Assembly: GCA_019747735.1 (NCBI GenBank) | Contig: JAIEQL010000053.1 | Span: 1 to 34,409, forward strand | DNA: 34,409 nt | Direction: 5' to 3' | DNA from: Chthoniobacterales bacterium | GTDB lineage: Bacteria > Verrucomicrobiota > Verrucomicrobiia > Chthoniobacterales > UBA6821 | Shown here: one piece after another, positions 27,225-34,409 of the stretch | Layout: each line of letters starts with the position of its first letter | Numbering within the stretch: the first letter of the stretch is position 1 | Position numbers and translations under genes: made by a program | The notes under the pieces: model-generated | What the model was told of the DNA's origin: nothing | Databases searched by the model: none | What the model saw: only the letters and a program-made list of their open reading frames with translations

Positions 27225-27225
27225 A

Positions 27226-27366
27226 GAGGGTGTCTTGAAAATGAATAAAATTGATGCAGTACCAGGAGCGAAGCGCACAGACCCGCAGTGTATAGGGACA
27301 TACTCGAGGACGCGAGCACTGGAGCGACGCCGTAATGCGCAATTTTAGTCTTTTCAAGACACCCTC
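27226..27366 (+). mobile_element. Element A, copy 4 (141 bp, complete)
   Basis: Appears identical to copy 3 over its full length. Flanked by TCA (27223-27225 and 27367-27369); the right TCA is, on the minus strand, the TGA stop codon of mqnE. It separates mqnE from mqnA. Holds the same 35-codon open frame. Confidence 0.95.
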
Positions 27367-28479
27367 TCATCTCGAATTCTTATGAGAATTTGAGATAGTT
27401 TGATAAAATGTATCTCTCTGTTTTGGTTGCAACCCAACACCGCGAATAGCTGCCTCCAATGACAAGATGCTCTGTTCTTGAGGTGTAGTGGCCCCTGCCA
27501 TATGAAAGATTTTTTCTTCACTAATGGTTCCATGCAGATCATCGGCTCCGTAACTCAAAGCTCTAGCGGCCAGCGGAAGGCCAAAGCTAATCCAGTAAGC
27601 AGTAATGTGCTCGAAGTTATCAAGCATCAGCCGTGAGACCGCTATATTTTTTAAACACTCCTCCTCGCTTGCTGGTTTTATATGGGCCATCTCCGTGGTC
27701 TCAGGCACAAAGGCATAAGGAACAAGTGCTGTGAACCCGGCAGTTTCATCCTGTAACTCCCGCAAGCGCATAAGATGATCGACTCGTTGAGCGGCCGTTT
27801 CGATATGACCAAAAAGCATCGTTGCGGTACTGCGCATTCCCATTTGGTGCCAAAGACGATGGATCTCGAGCCACTCTTCTGCGGTCTCCTTGCCGCGGCA
27901 AATTTGATCACGCACAGTAGGATCAAAAATTTCAGCCCCCCCTCCTGTTAAAGCATCAAGGCCCGCTTCACGCAACAGGGTCAATGTTTCCTGTAATGAT
28001 TTTTTAAAAATACGTTTCGCAAGATGTTTGACCTCTACGGCGGTAAAGGCCTTCAAATAGAGCTTTGGAGCTGCTTGGCTCATGGCTTGCAAGAGATCTA
28101 AGTACCACTGACCAGGAAGCGTAGGATGCAATCCCCCCACCATATGAATTTCTATCGCCCCACTCTCTTGAGCCTCTCGTGCAGCTACAACCAATTCTTC
28201 AATAGTATGCTCAAAAGCATGTTCATCCCGTTTCTTGGCTCCATAGGCACAAAACTGGCAGCTGAGCACACAGAGGTTGGAGTAATTAAGATAGCGATTA
28301 AAGATATAGGTCGCTACCTTTCCATTTTTTTGCTCTCGCACATGGTTAGCCATCATCCGCAACCCCTCTAGATCAGAGGATTGGTAAAGAACCACTCCCT
28401 CTTGGAAAGAAAGGCGCTCGCTAGCTTTGATTTTTTCCCAAATGGGAAGGAGGAGTGGATCTGCAATAGGAGTGGTCAT
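27367..28479 (-). CDS. mqnE: Aminofutalosine synthase (radical SAM)
   Basis: 370 aa, cytoplasmic. Joins 3-enolpyruvylbenzoate to SAM to give aminofutalosine. The radical SAM cluster is CVLSCQFC (C70, C74, C77) after FNRYLNYSN; HMVGGLHPTLPGQWYLDLL and KAFTAVEVKHLA are typical of MqnE, which I prefer over MqnC. Length is normal. Its TGA stop is one target duplication of element A copy 4. The RCC1-like gene ends 16 bp upstream of its start on the same strand. No Shine-Dalgarno. Confidence 0.92.
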   Translation of the reverse strand: MTTPIADPLLLPIWEKIKASERLSFQEGVVLYQSSDLEGLRMMANHVREQKNGKVATYIFNRYLNYSNLCVLSCQFCAYGAKKRDEHAFEHTIEELVVAAREAQESGAIEIHMVGGLHPTLPGQWYLDLLQAMSQAAPKLYLKAFTAVEVKHLAKRIFKKSLQETLTLLREAGLDALTGGGAEIFDPTVRDQICRGKETAEEWLEIHRLWHQMGMRSTATMLFGHIETAAQRVDHLMRLRELQDETAGFTALVPYAFVPETTEMAHIKPASEEECLKNIAVSRLMLDNFEHITAYWISFGLPLAARALSYGADDLHGTISEEKIFHMAGATTPQEQSILSLEAAIRGVGLQPKQRDTFYQTISNSHKNSR

Positions 28480-28495
28480 ATAAGAAAATTAATAA

Positions 28496-30028
28496 CTAAA
28501 GAACAAGCCCTCCAGCAATCGAACGAATCGTTCGATTAGGAGGCAAAGCCAGAGTGGTTCCTCCCCAATTAGTATAACTCCAATAGTAAAGAGATTGATG
28601 GCCTTCCTTATCTTCTAAAATTGCTGCAAATGCACTAAATGTAGAAGCAATCGAGAAAATCTTACTTCCATTTTGTAAAGCCAACCTAACATTATCGGGA
28701 GCAGTAGCACAATCAATAGAGCTATTCATCCAACTTTCGCCCCAATAGTGAAAGAATTGATGGCCTTCCTTATCTTCTAAAATTGCTGCAAAGCCAGAAG
28801 GTGTGGAAGCAATCCCTAGAATCTTGGCTCCTTCTTTTAGAGCTGAGTTAATATTGTCTGGAGTAATACCACCCAAATATTGAGACGCCCAACACTGAAC
28901 AAATTGCTTTCCTTTATTATCTTCCAAAATCGCTGCAAATGCCTCATCCGTCGAAAAAATTGAGAGAACCTTATTTCCCTCTTCTAAGGCCGATCTAAGA
29001 CGATCTGGATTAATACCCTCAGGACCATCAAAATCCATCCCCCAATAGTAGAGCGATTGGCTTCCTGCTTTATCTTCTAAAATTGCTGCAAAATTCTGAC
29101 ATATAGAGGCAATAAAGAGAACTTTACTTCCTCTTTCTAGAGCTGAGTTAATTTCTTTTGGAGTAACACCACCACTCTGAGGGTCACCCCAACAGTAAAG
29201 AAATTGATTGCCATCTTTTTTTTGTAAAACCGCCGCAAAGGCGATACATGTCGAAGCAATTGAGAGAACTTTACTTCCCTCTTCTAAGGCTGATTTAAGA
29301 GGATCTTGACTGATAAACTCAGAAGGATCACGGTCACCCCAATAGTAGATAGATTGCTTTCTTGCTTTATCTTCTAAAATTGCTGCAAATGCACTATCTG
29401 TAGAAGCAATCGAGAAAATCTTACTTCCATTACGTAGTGCTGAAACAACTTCATCTGGAGTAGTTCCACCAGAATTTTTATCGCCCCAGCAGTAAAGAAA
29501 TTGATTACCTTCTTTATCATCTAAAATTGCTGCAAATGCACTACCTGTAGAAGCAATCGAGAAAATCTTATTTCCATTATGTAATGCTGAAACAACTTCT
29601 TCAGGAGTAGTACCACCGTCATTAGCATCACCCCAACATTGAATGAACTGTTTTCCATTTCCATCTTCAGCAATTGCTGTAAAAGCTTTGGATGTGGATG
29701 CAATTTTTTTAATATCAGCGTATGTGTAACTGTATTTAGGAGGTTCATGCCACCAATTTTCTAGATATTGTCTCCAAGTACGCTCAGTTCTACCTATTTG
29801 GAACTTGGCAGTAAAATCTTTAGGTAATACTCCACCACATTCATTCTCTCCCCATACCAGCAGGCTATAGTCATCTAGAATAGCAGCAAAAGCTCCTATA
29901 TTTTTTTGCTGGTGAAAAGCATGTACTGGATCTCCAAGAATGGTCATCTCCGAAGATCCATGGTAGGCAAAAAGAGGAGCACTACCTAGTAAAAATCCGA
30001 ATAAAAGAAGTAGAAGTAGTTGTTTCAT
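28496..30028 (-). CDS. Secreted RCC1-like repeat protein
   Basis: 510 aa. The start at 30028 gives a signal peptide (MKQLLLLLLFGFLLGSAPLF, then AYHG); the open frame further upstream runs into element A copy 5 and is not used. The mature protein is eight to nine repeats of about 48-55 residues, each with FAAILEDKEG, an aromatic-YWGD motif, a variable loop, SALxxGSKI and SIAST, resembling the blade unit of RCC1 beta-propellers. The DNA repeats are also alike (for example gctgcaaatgcacta at 28622, 29382 and 29530), so copies can recombine. Probably a surface or secreted beta-propeller that binds partners, possibly host proteins. Confidence 0.75.
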   Translation of the reverse strand: MKQLLLLLLFGFLLGSAPLFAYHGSSEMTILGDPVHAFHQQKNIGAFAAILDDYSLLVWGENECGGVLPKDFTAKFQIGRTERTWRQYLENWWHEPPKYSYTYADIKKIASTSKAFTAIAEDGNGKQFIQCWGDANDGGTTPEEVVSALHNGNKIFSIASTGSAFAAILDDKEGNQFLYCWGDKNSGGTTPDEVVSALRNGSKIFSIASTDSAFAAILEDKARKQSIYYWGDRDPSEFISQDPLKSALEEGSKVLSIASTCIAFAAVLQKKDGNQFLYCWGDPQSGGVTPKEINSALERGSKVLFIASICQNFAAILEDKAGSQSLYYWGMDFDGPEGINPDRLRSALEEGNKVLSIFSTDEAFAAILEDNKGKQFVQCWASQYLGGITPDNINSALKEGAKILGIASTPSGFAAILEDKEGHQFFHYWGESWMNSSIDCATAPDNVRLALQNGSKIFSIASTFSAFAAILEDKEGHQSLYYWSYTNWGGTTLALPPNRTIRSIAGGLVL

Positions 30029-30095
30029 TAGAAGGCTTTTATAATAAAAATGGATAGAACGTGATCCGGATTTTCTCAAAGTCAAATTAGCCTTA

Positions 30096-30236
30096 GAGGG
30101 TTTCTTGAAAATGAATAAAATTGATGCAGTACCAGGAGCGAAGCGCACAGACCCGCAGTGTATAGGGACATACTCGAGGACGCGAGCACTGGAGCGACGC
30201 CGTAATGCGCAATTTTAGTCTTTTCAAGAACCCCTC
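30096..30236 (+). mobile_element. Element A, copy 5 (141 bp, complete, variant ends)
   Basis: Interior the same as copies 3 and 4, including the 35-codon frame. The ends differ: GAGGGTTTCTTG on the left and, inverted, GAGGGGTTCTTG on the right. Flanked by TTA (30093-30095 and 30237-30239). It is not next to a stop codon; it lies 68 bp upstream of the RCC1-like gene. Confidence 0.93.
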
Positions 30237-30324
30237 TTAATGGCCTGTCACGAATCAGAATAGTATTCTTGTGCTACCTATTTGTAACAGATTTTTTATT
30301 TTTAATATTTTCGTCACTATCAAC

Positions 30325-30351
30325 GCGCTCTTTTCAATTTAATCCATTATA
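30325..30351. mobile_element. Single diverged end of element D
   Basis: CTCTTTTCAATTTAAT and CCATTATA match the right end of element D (19625-19650) with a few changes. No partner end was found nearby. It touches the left end of element C copy 2. Confidence 0.55.
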
Positions 30352-30457
30352 GCTCGAATATTTCATGATAATTGGTTGCGAGAGGACGCGCAGTCTGACG
30401 CAGTATGCATCAGACTCTCGCAAGCCACAGCAGGATTAACATGAAATATTCGGGTTA
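30351..30457. mobile_element. Element C, copy 2 (107 bp)
   Basis: Right end ATGAAATATTCGGGTTA (30441-30457) is the same as in copy 1; the left end (30351-30366) has changed in the outer bases. Inside, TTGCGAG (30376-30382) pairs with CTCGCAA (30417-30423) and AGTCTGA (30392-30398) with TCAGACT (30410-30416), with GCAGTATGCA at the tip. The interior differs from copy 1. Confidence 0.7.
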
Positions 30458-30497
30458 ATCGGCAACCTCTTCAAATTTCATTTTGAGAAATTATTAC

Positions 30498-30526
30498 TTG
30501 AAGGCATATTGAGATATGCCTTTCAA
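30498..30526 (+). promoter_or_regulatory. Hairpin enclosing the uvrB start codon
   Basis: AAGGCATAT (30501-30509) pairs perfectly with ATATGCCTT (30514-30522) around the loop TGAG; with one bulged T the stem extends to 12 pairs (30498-30526). The ATG (30516-30518) lies in the 3' arm and the only purine-rich stretch upstream (GAAGG) in the 5' arm. Confidence 0.6.
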
Positions 30527-32627
30527 TCTTCATTCTAACTACTCTCCCCGGGGCGACCAAGGGCAGGCCATTGAAAAACTAACAAATTCTCTTCGTGCCG
30601 GCAATCGTCACCAGACACTTCTTGGAGTCACCGGCTCAGGAAAGACTTTTACGGCGGCCAATATCATTGCTAACCTCGATCGCCCAACGCTCTTGATTTC
30701 CCATAACAAGACGCTCGCAGCACAGCTCTATTCCGAGTTCAAACAATTCTTCCCTAACAATGCAGTTGAATATTTTGTGAGCTATTTCGATTACTATCAA
30801 CCGGAGGCCTATATTCCTCGCTCTGATACCTATATTGAAAAAGATAGTTCAATCAATGATGAGATCGAACGCTTGCGCCTTTCTACGACTAGTTCTCTTT
30901 TAACACGACGGGATGTCATCGTCATTGCCAGTGTCTCTTGTATCTATGGCTTAGGCTCACCAGAAGACTTTGCCGAAATGCTCTTAACCATCAAACGAGG
31001 AGCCATTATCAATCGCGAAGAATTGCTCCGGCGCATGGTCGAGATGCTCTATGAGCGAAATGAAATCGAGTTTTCTCGAGGGACCTTTCGAGTGCGTGGG
31101 GACATTGTCGACATTTACCCTGCGCATGCTGAAGAGAAAGGAGTGCGCGTAGAATTTTTTGGCGATGAGGTGGAGCGCATCTTAGTTTTTGATCCTTTGA
31201 CAGGTCACTCTCAAGAAGAGCTGACCCACTTCACTCTTTTCCCCGCAAAACAATTTGTCACTTCCCAAGGAAAGATGCAAAAGGCAAGAGTGAGTATTAG
31301 ACAAGAACTCAAAGAGCGCCTCACTTATTTAGAAGAAAACGGAAAATATCTTGAGGCACAACGTCTCAAAATGAGAACGGAGTATGACCTCGAGATGATG
31401 CAAGAAATGGGTTTCTGCAGCGGCATTGAAAATTATTCTCGGCATCTCACAGGACGGACCGCCGGCGCGACCCCTTATACGTTGATGGATTTCTTTCCAG
31501 AAGATGCCCTCATCATGATCGATGAATCGCATGCCACACTGCCCCAAATCGGCGGCATGTATGCTGGAGATCGCTCTCGCAAAATGACCCTTGTGGAGTA
31601 TGGATTCCGCTTACCAAGCGCTTTGGACAATCGTCCGCTCAACTTTGCGGAGTTCATGAACGTTGGCAAACAATTGCTCTACATCACCGCTACACCAAGC
31701 AAATTCGAGCTTTGTAATAGTATTGTAGGAAATCAAACAATAATCGATCCTGCCACGTTAGATCGAGTCACCATCGCAGCAACACAACCTAATACTGCCA
31801 CAGAAACATTAGAGGTAACCAAGCCAGGAACACCACTGATTGTAGAACAGATTATCCGTCCTACTGGCTTACTAGATCCCAAAGTCATTGTTCGTCCTTT
31901 AAAAAATCAGATCGACGAGACCATCGAATGGTGCCGTACCCGTGTGGAGCGTAACGAACGTGTCCTCATCACCACCTTAACAAAACGAACGGCAGAGGAC
32001 CTAAGCGATTATCTGCGAGGAGTTGGGTTGAATGTTACTTACCTCCACAGTGACATTGACACCATTGAACGCGTTGAAATTTTACGAGCTTTGCGAGCTG
32101 GTGAGGCGGATATTCTCGTTGGGATCAACTTGCTCCGTGAAGGACTCGACCTTCCTGAAGTTAGCTTGGTTTGCATTTTGGATGCTGACAAAGAGGGTTT
32201 TTTAAGAAGCAAAACCTCTCTGATTCAGACAGCAGGACGTGCTGCACGTCATATTAACGGAGAAGTCATCCTATTTGCAGATAAGATGACTGAGAGCATC
32301 AAGAGCTTTCTTCACATCACCACTCATCGCCGCGAACGTCAATTGGCTTATAACCAACAAAACAACATCACCCCCCAAAGCGTCTCTCGCCCGGTACAAG
32401 AAAGCCTTCGCGTTATTTTACAACCAGAGCCTTCTGATCTCTTGGAAGAAACCCCACGCGATGTCGCCACCTTTATTACAGAACTTGAAGTTGAAATGGC
32501 CGCCGCTTCTCAAAAAATGGAATATGAGCGAGCTGCGCTACTTCGTGATCAAATTGAAGAATTACGATCAGGCAAGGTAAAACCTCGCACGGCAGGTTCA
32601 AAGTCTTTTTTTAAAAAGAAAAGGTAG
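30516..32627 (+). CDS. uvrB: Excinuclease ABC subunit B
   Basis: 703 aa; damage-verifying helicase-like subunit of nucleotide excision repair, working with UvrA and UvrC. N-terminus LHSNYSPRGDQGQAIEKL, Walker A GVTGSGKT (37-44), beta-hairpin YYQPEAYIPRSDTYIEKDSSIN, DEAD-like motif MIDESHATLPQ, then ITATPSKFE, EGLDLPEVSLVCILDADKEG, QTAGRAARH, and the C-terminal UVR motif EMAAASQKMEYERAALLRDQI that binds UvrC. Complete. The C-terminus adds a basic SKSFFKKKR. Converges with the Ysc84 gene. Confidence 0.97.
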   Translation: MPFNLHSNYSPRGDQGQAIEKLTNSLRAGNRHQTLLGVTGSGKTFTAANIIANLDRPTLLISHNKTLAAQLYSEFKQFFPNNAVEYFVSYFDYYQPEAYIPRSDTYIEKDSSINDEIERLRLSTTSSLLTRRDVIVIASVSCIYGLGSPEDFAEMLLTIKRGAIINREELLRRMVEMLYERNEIEFSRGTFRVRGDIVDIYPAHAEEKGVRVEFFGDEVERILVFDPLTGHSQEELTHFTLFPAKQFVTSQGKMQKARVSIRQELKERLTYLEENGKYLEAQRLKMRTEYDLEMMQEMGFCSGIENYSRHLTGRTAGATPYTLMDFFPEDALIMIDESHATLPQIGGMYAGDRSRKMTLVEYGFRLPSALDNRPLNFAEFMNVGKQLLYITATPSKFELCNSIVGNQTIIDPATLDRVTIAATQPNTATETLEVTKPGTPLIVEQIIRPTGLLDPKVIVRPLKNQIDETIEWCRTRVERNERVLITTLTKRTAEDLSDYLRGVGLNVTYLHSDIDTIERVEILRALRAGEADILVGINLLREGLDLPEVSLVCILDADKEGFLRSKTSLIQTAGRAARHINGEVILFADKMTESIKSFLHITTHRRERQLAYNQQNNITPQSVSRPVQESLRVILQPEPSDLLEETPRDVATFITELEVEMAAASQKMEYERAALLRDQIEELRSGKVKPRTAGSKSFFKKKR

Positions 32628-32655
32628 CTACCAACATCATCGTTAGCAGCTACCT
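32622..32655. terminator. Hairpin at the uvrB stop codon
   Basis: AGGTAGCT (32622-32629, containing the TAG stop) pairs with AGCTACCT (32648-32655) over an 18-base loop, followed by A5 and then TATTTTT. A plausible bidirectional terminator between convergent uvrB and the Ysc84 gene, of moderate strength. Confidence 0.45.
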
Positions 32656-32690
32656 AAAAATACTATTTTTCACCGACAACTATCTTTTGC

Positions 32691-33260
32691 TTACTTACTC
32701 GGAGTAAACTTTGTAATCTTTGTCCCTTGTAAGCTAAGTCCAGCCATCAAGCCACGTTGATGGAAAAAGAAGGCGTAGATATCTTTTTGAAGCGTTGTTG
32801 TCGAAAGAGAGCTAGCGGCACCAACATCGACAATAGTTATACTAGGGGCTGTTCCGAGCTCAAATCCATCACTGCTTTTAAAGTAAGCAAGCGCTTTCTC
32901 ATTCATAAAAAAGAGAGCATAGCCAAACTTTTGAATCCCAACTTGCAATCCATAAGAAGCCGCAGTGGTATTATAAAATCCATCAACATTGCCACCGCGA
33001 AACAAAACACCATCGCCTCGCTGACCTCCAAAAATCAAACCAGCTTTGACAATTTCAGGAAAAACAAGAATCGCTACTGCTTTATGACTGAGCTCCTCAG
33101 CCTTTGCATTATTCTTACAAAGCCGCTGCAATGCTTCTTGCGATTTGATTTCTAGCCTATGAGCACTCATTGCATTTGCTGGGGCAGCACAAAAGAGAGC
33201 GGTGATCAGGACTGCAAGAAGACTACATTGTAAGAGAAGGTTTTTTTTCATTTTATTCAT
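32691..33260 (-). CDS. Ysc84/SYLF-domain exported protein
   Basis: 189 aa. Signal peptide to about residue 30 (LITALFCAAPANA), then the Ysc84 (SYLF) lipid-binding domain: AVAILVFPEIVKAGLIFGGQRGDGVLF, YGLQVGIQKFGYALFFMN, and the end KDIYAFFFHQRGLMAGLSLQGTKIT. In bacteria this domain occurs in secreted or periplasmic proteins of unclear role. Its start is 17 bp after the 3' end of tRNA-Lys on the same strand, with no room for its own promoter, so it is probably made from the tRNA transcript. The start could also be the Met at codon 4. Confidence 0.85.
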   Translation of the reverse strand: MNKMKKNLLLQCSLLAVLITALFCAAPANAMSAHRLEIKSQEALQRLCKNNAKAEELSHKAVAILVFPEIVKAGLIFGGQRGDGVLFRGGNVDGFYNTTAASYGLQVGIQKFGYALFFMNEKALAYFKSSDGFELGTAPSITIVDVGAASSLSTTTLQKDIYAFFFHQRGLMAGLSLQGTKITKFTPSK

Positions 33261-33277
33261 TGTTGGTTTCTAAACTT

Positions 33278-33352
<75 letters not shown>

Positions 33353-33357
33353 CTAAC

Positions 33358-33540
33358 TAACCCGAATATTTCATCCCCATCTACCGTGGAAGCCGAGAAG
33401 GCCGATGAATGCTGGGTTAGACTTGAATTTTGACGAGAGCAGTATGTACTTCATACAGCTTCCGTCAAAACCCTTCTTCCGCCTGGCCTCATCAGCCTTC
33501 GCAGCTCCCTCGTCACGATGCGGATGAAATATTCGGGTTA
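33358..33540. mobile_element. Element C, copy 1 (183 bp)
   Basis: 24-bp inverted ends with one mismatch, TAACCCGAATATTTCATCC and on; if the outer TA is a target duplication the ends start ACCCGAAT. The interior folds further: TTTTGACG with CGTCAAAA, and GTATG with CATAC at the tip, so the whole element can form one long hairpin. In the minus direction it holds an open frame ending in GCMKYILLSSKF-like sequence and LLGFHGRWG. No transposase. Confidence 0.8.
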
Positions 33541-33639
33541 AGAAGAGCGACTCTACACCAATCGTGCAGAACTGCAAAAAAAATATGTATGTTATTCACG
33601 AAAGGCATACAGTTTTCAATGTTCCTCAAAAAACCAACG

Positions 33640-34409
33640 ATGAAAAATCTTTACCTCCTTTTGCTCTTGAGCTGGTTTATGCTCGGACCCCTTCCCGTAA
33701 GCGCGATGATGGACCCGGACAAAAAAGAGGCGCATGAAGAGTTGGATAATCCTGAAAAAAACCTCAAAAAAAACACCGAAGAAAAATGCTTAGAGGCCGA
33801 GAAAGCAGCGGCTGAAAGAGTTAACAATCCTGGGGCTGACAACAATACAGAGACTAAGGTCGAGGCGTTTTTTGAGCAGAAAGGTAGCTACTTGAACGAA
33901 GAAGAGAAAATTTCCCCAACCCGAGAAGGAGCAGAAGCTTTTAATGGAGGAGACAATGGAGAAGAGGAAGAAGATCTTTCGGATCTAAGCACCCTGGAAC
34001 AAAGAATCCAAGAGGCTCAAAAGGTTATTGATGATTTCAGAGAAAAAGGAACGCCCATTTTAGAACAAGAACTTGGTAACCTTTATCAAACTTGGTCAGA
34101 ACGCTACCAGCGTTACCAAGAAGCTCAGTCATCTCTTCTTAAGAACAATAACCTTGAGTCCATCGAAGAAGAGCAAAACCAGCCAAATCTAAAAAAGCTT
34201 GGAGAGCTTGTCGGAATTTCTCAAGAAGTTATCACTATACTAGAAGAAGCGAAAAAAACTTTAGCAACCTTTTCTAATACAAAAAGGATAGAAAAATTTT
34301 CTTATCTTAACCAAAACCAACAATCTACCGATATGAATATCACTAAACCATCATTGTCAGGGACACCTTATCATTACGTCACAGAAAACGAGAACAATAC
34401 GACAGCCGC
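33640..34409 (+). CDS. Secreted acidic coiled-coil protein, unknown (partial, runs off the window)
   Basis: At least 256 codons with no stop before the window ends. Signal peptide MKNLYLLLLLSWFMLGPLPV then SAMM. An in-frame ATG seven codons earlier (33619) is possible. The mature part is very rich in Glu, Lys, Asn and Gln, with a Glu tract (GEEEEDLSDL) and helical, coiled-coil-like segments (LEQRIQEAQKVIDDFREKG; LGELVGISQEVITILEEAKK). No family recognised. No Shine-Dalgarno. The 99 bp between element C and this start show nothing I can name. Confidence 0.7.
   Translation, partial: MKNLYLLLLLSWFMLGPLPVSAMMDPDKKEAHEELDNPEKNLKKNTEEKCLEAEKAAAERVNNPGADNNTETKVEAFFEQKGSYLNEEEKISPTREGAEAFNGGDNGEEEEDLSDLSTLEQRIQEAQKVIDDFREKGTPILEQELGNLYQTWSERYQRYQEAQSSLLKNNNLESIEEEQNQPNLKKLGELVGISQEVITILEEAKKTLATFSNTKRIEKFSYLNQNQQSTDMNITKPSLSGTPYHYVTENENNTTA

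Larger units (their letters stand above)
30029..30515. other. 487-bp gene-free stretch packed with inverted-repeat elements
   Basis: Between the divergent RCC1-like gene and uvrB lie, in order, about 65 bp of probable RCC1 leader, element A copy 5, about 90 bp of AT-rich sequence with nothing I recognise, a single end of element D, element C copy 2, and the hairpin on the uvrB start codon. Promoters for both genes must lie in or between these. Confidence 0.7.

Noticed and set aside
27281..27366. Element A right end as an intrinsic terminator for hemL and mqnE
   Set aside because: The long end pairing could act on RNA, but there is no compact GC stem with U-run. Left as a question and not annotated.
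30029..30148. 40-codon N-terminal extension of the RCC1-like protein
   Set aside because: It runs into element A and would bury the signal peptide starting at 30028.
11410..30236. Element A copies as a CRISPR array or as a riboswitch
   Set aside because: Copies are scattered, with target duplications and inverted ends. They are mobile elements, not spaced repeats or leader-specific RNAs.
33371..33577. 68-codon open frame in element C
   Set aside because: It follows the inverted-repeat element and carries its ends; kept only as a note, as there is no evidence that it is expressed.

Overview
The window is a compact bacterial chromosome segment of moderate, slightly AT-rich composition: about 29 protein genes, one tRNA, and an unusually dense set of short inverted-repeat elements. 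Two menaquinone genes of the futalosine route (mqnE, mqnA), a biosynthetic arginine decarboxylase, a glycoside hydrolase-glycosyltransferase fusion, an Rpn-type PD-(D/E)XK nuclease and several secreted proteins with no recognisable function point to a host-associated member of the PVC superphylum (Verrucomicrobiota or environmental Chlamydiota). That placement is inference from gene content only; no rRNA is present. Almost no gene has a Shine-Dalgarno sequence at its start.

Layout. 0.2-9.7 kb, minus strand: speA, a secreted protein with an out-of-frame 10-bp tandem repeat, a remnant of an Rpn nuclease, an MFS drug-efflux type transporter, pyrG, then rhodanese, NAD(P)HX repair (nnr) and a Cys-cluster protein as a tight run. 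9.8-13.5 kb: a Ser/Thr-rich small protein, prfB with the classic programmed +1 frameshift, two back-to-back MITE-like elements, and a membrane glycosyltransferase-like gene broken at a run of ten T. 13.6-20.8 kb, minus strand: GH-GT2 fusion, intact Rpn nuclease, hemL, a zeta/COG4185 toxin-like ATPase with a small overlapping upstream gene, and nagZ. 20.9-25.9 kb, plus strand: nadD-rsfS, then a polysaccharide set (GT2, asnB, GT4). 25.9-30.0 kb, minus strand: lipoprotein, mqnA, mqnE, and an RCC1-like secreted repeat protein. 30.5-34.4 kb: uvrB, an Ysc84/SYLF protein apparently co-transcribed with tRNA-Lys(CTT), and the start of a secreted acidic coiled-coil protein running off the end.

The most notable content is between the genes. 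Five copies of a 141-142-bp element (family A here) have near-identical ends and a 3-bp TTA or TCA target duplication. Three sit exactly on a gene's stop codon (prfB, hemL, mqnE), always with the same end facing the gene, and the duplication keeps the stop codon intact. A second element (B) has quite different ends but shares about 80 bp of core with A. Three further inverted-repeat families (C, D, E) lie next to tRNA-Lys, uvrB, the toxin-antitoxin-like pair and pyrG. A separate set of four purine/pyrimidine-armed imperfect hairpins (F), with arms that differ from copy to copy yet pair within each copy, lies in other intergenic gaps, two of them starting at a stop codon. Several genes show sequence that could switch or blur the reading frame (T10 run, 10-bp repeat, transporter C-terminus).
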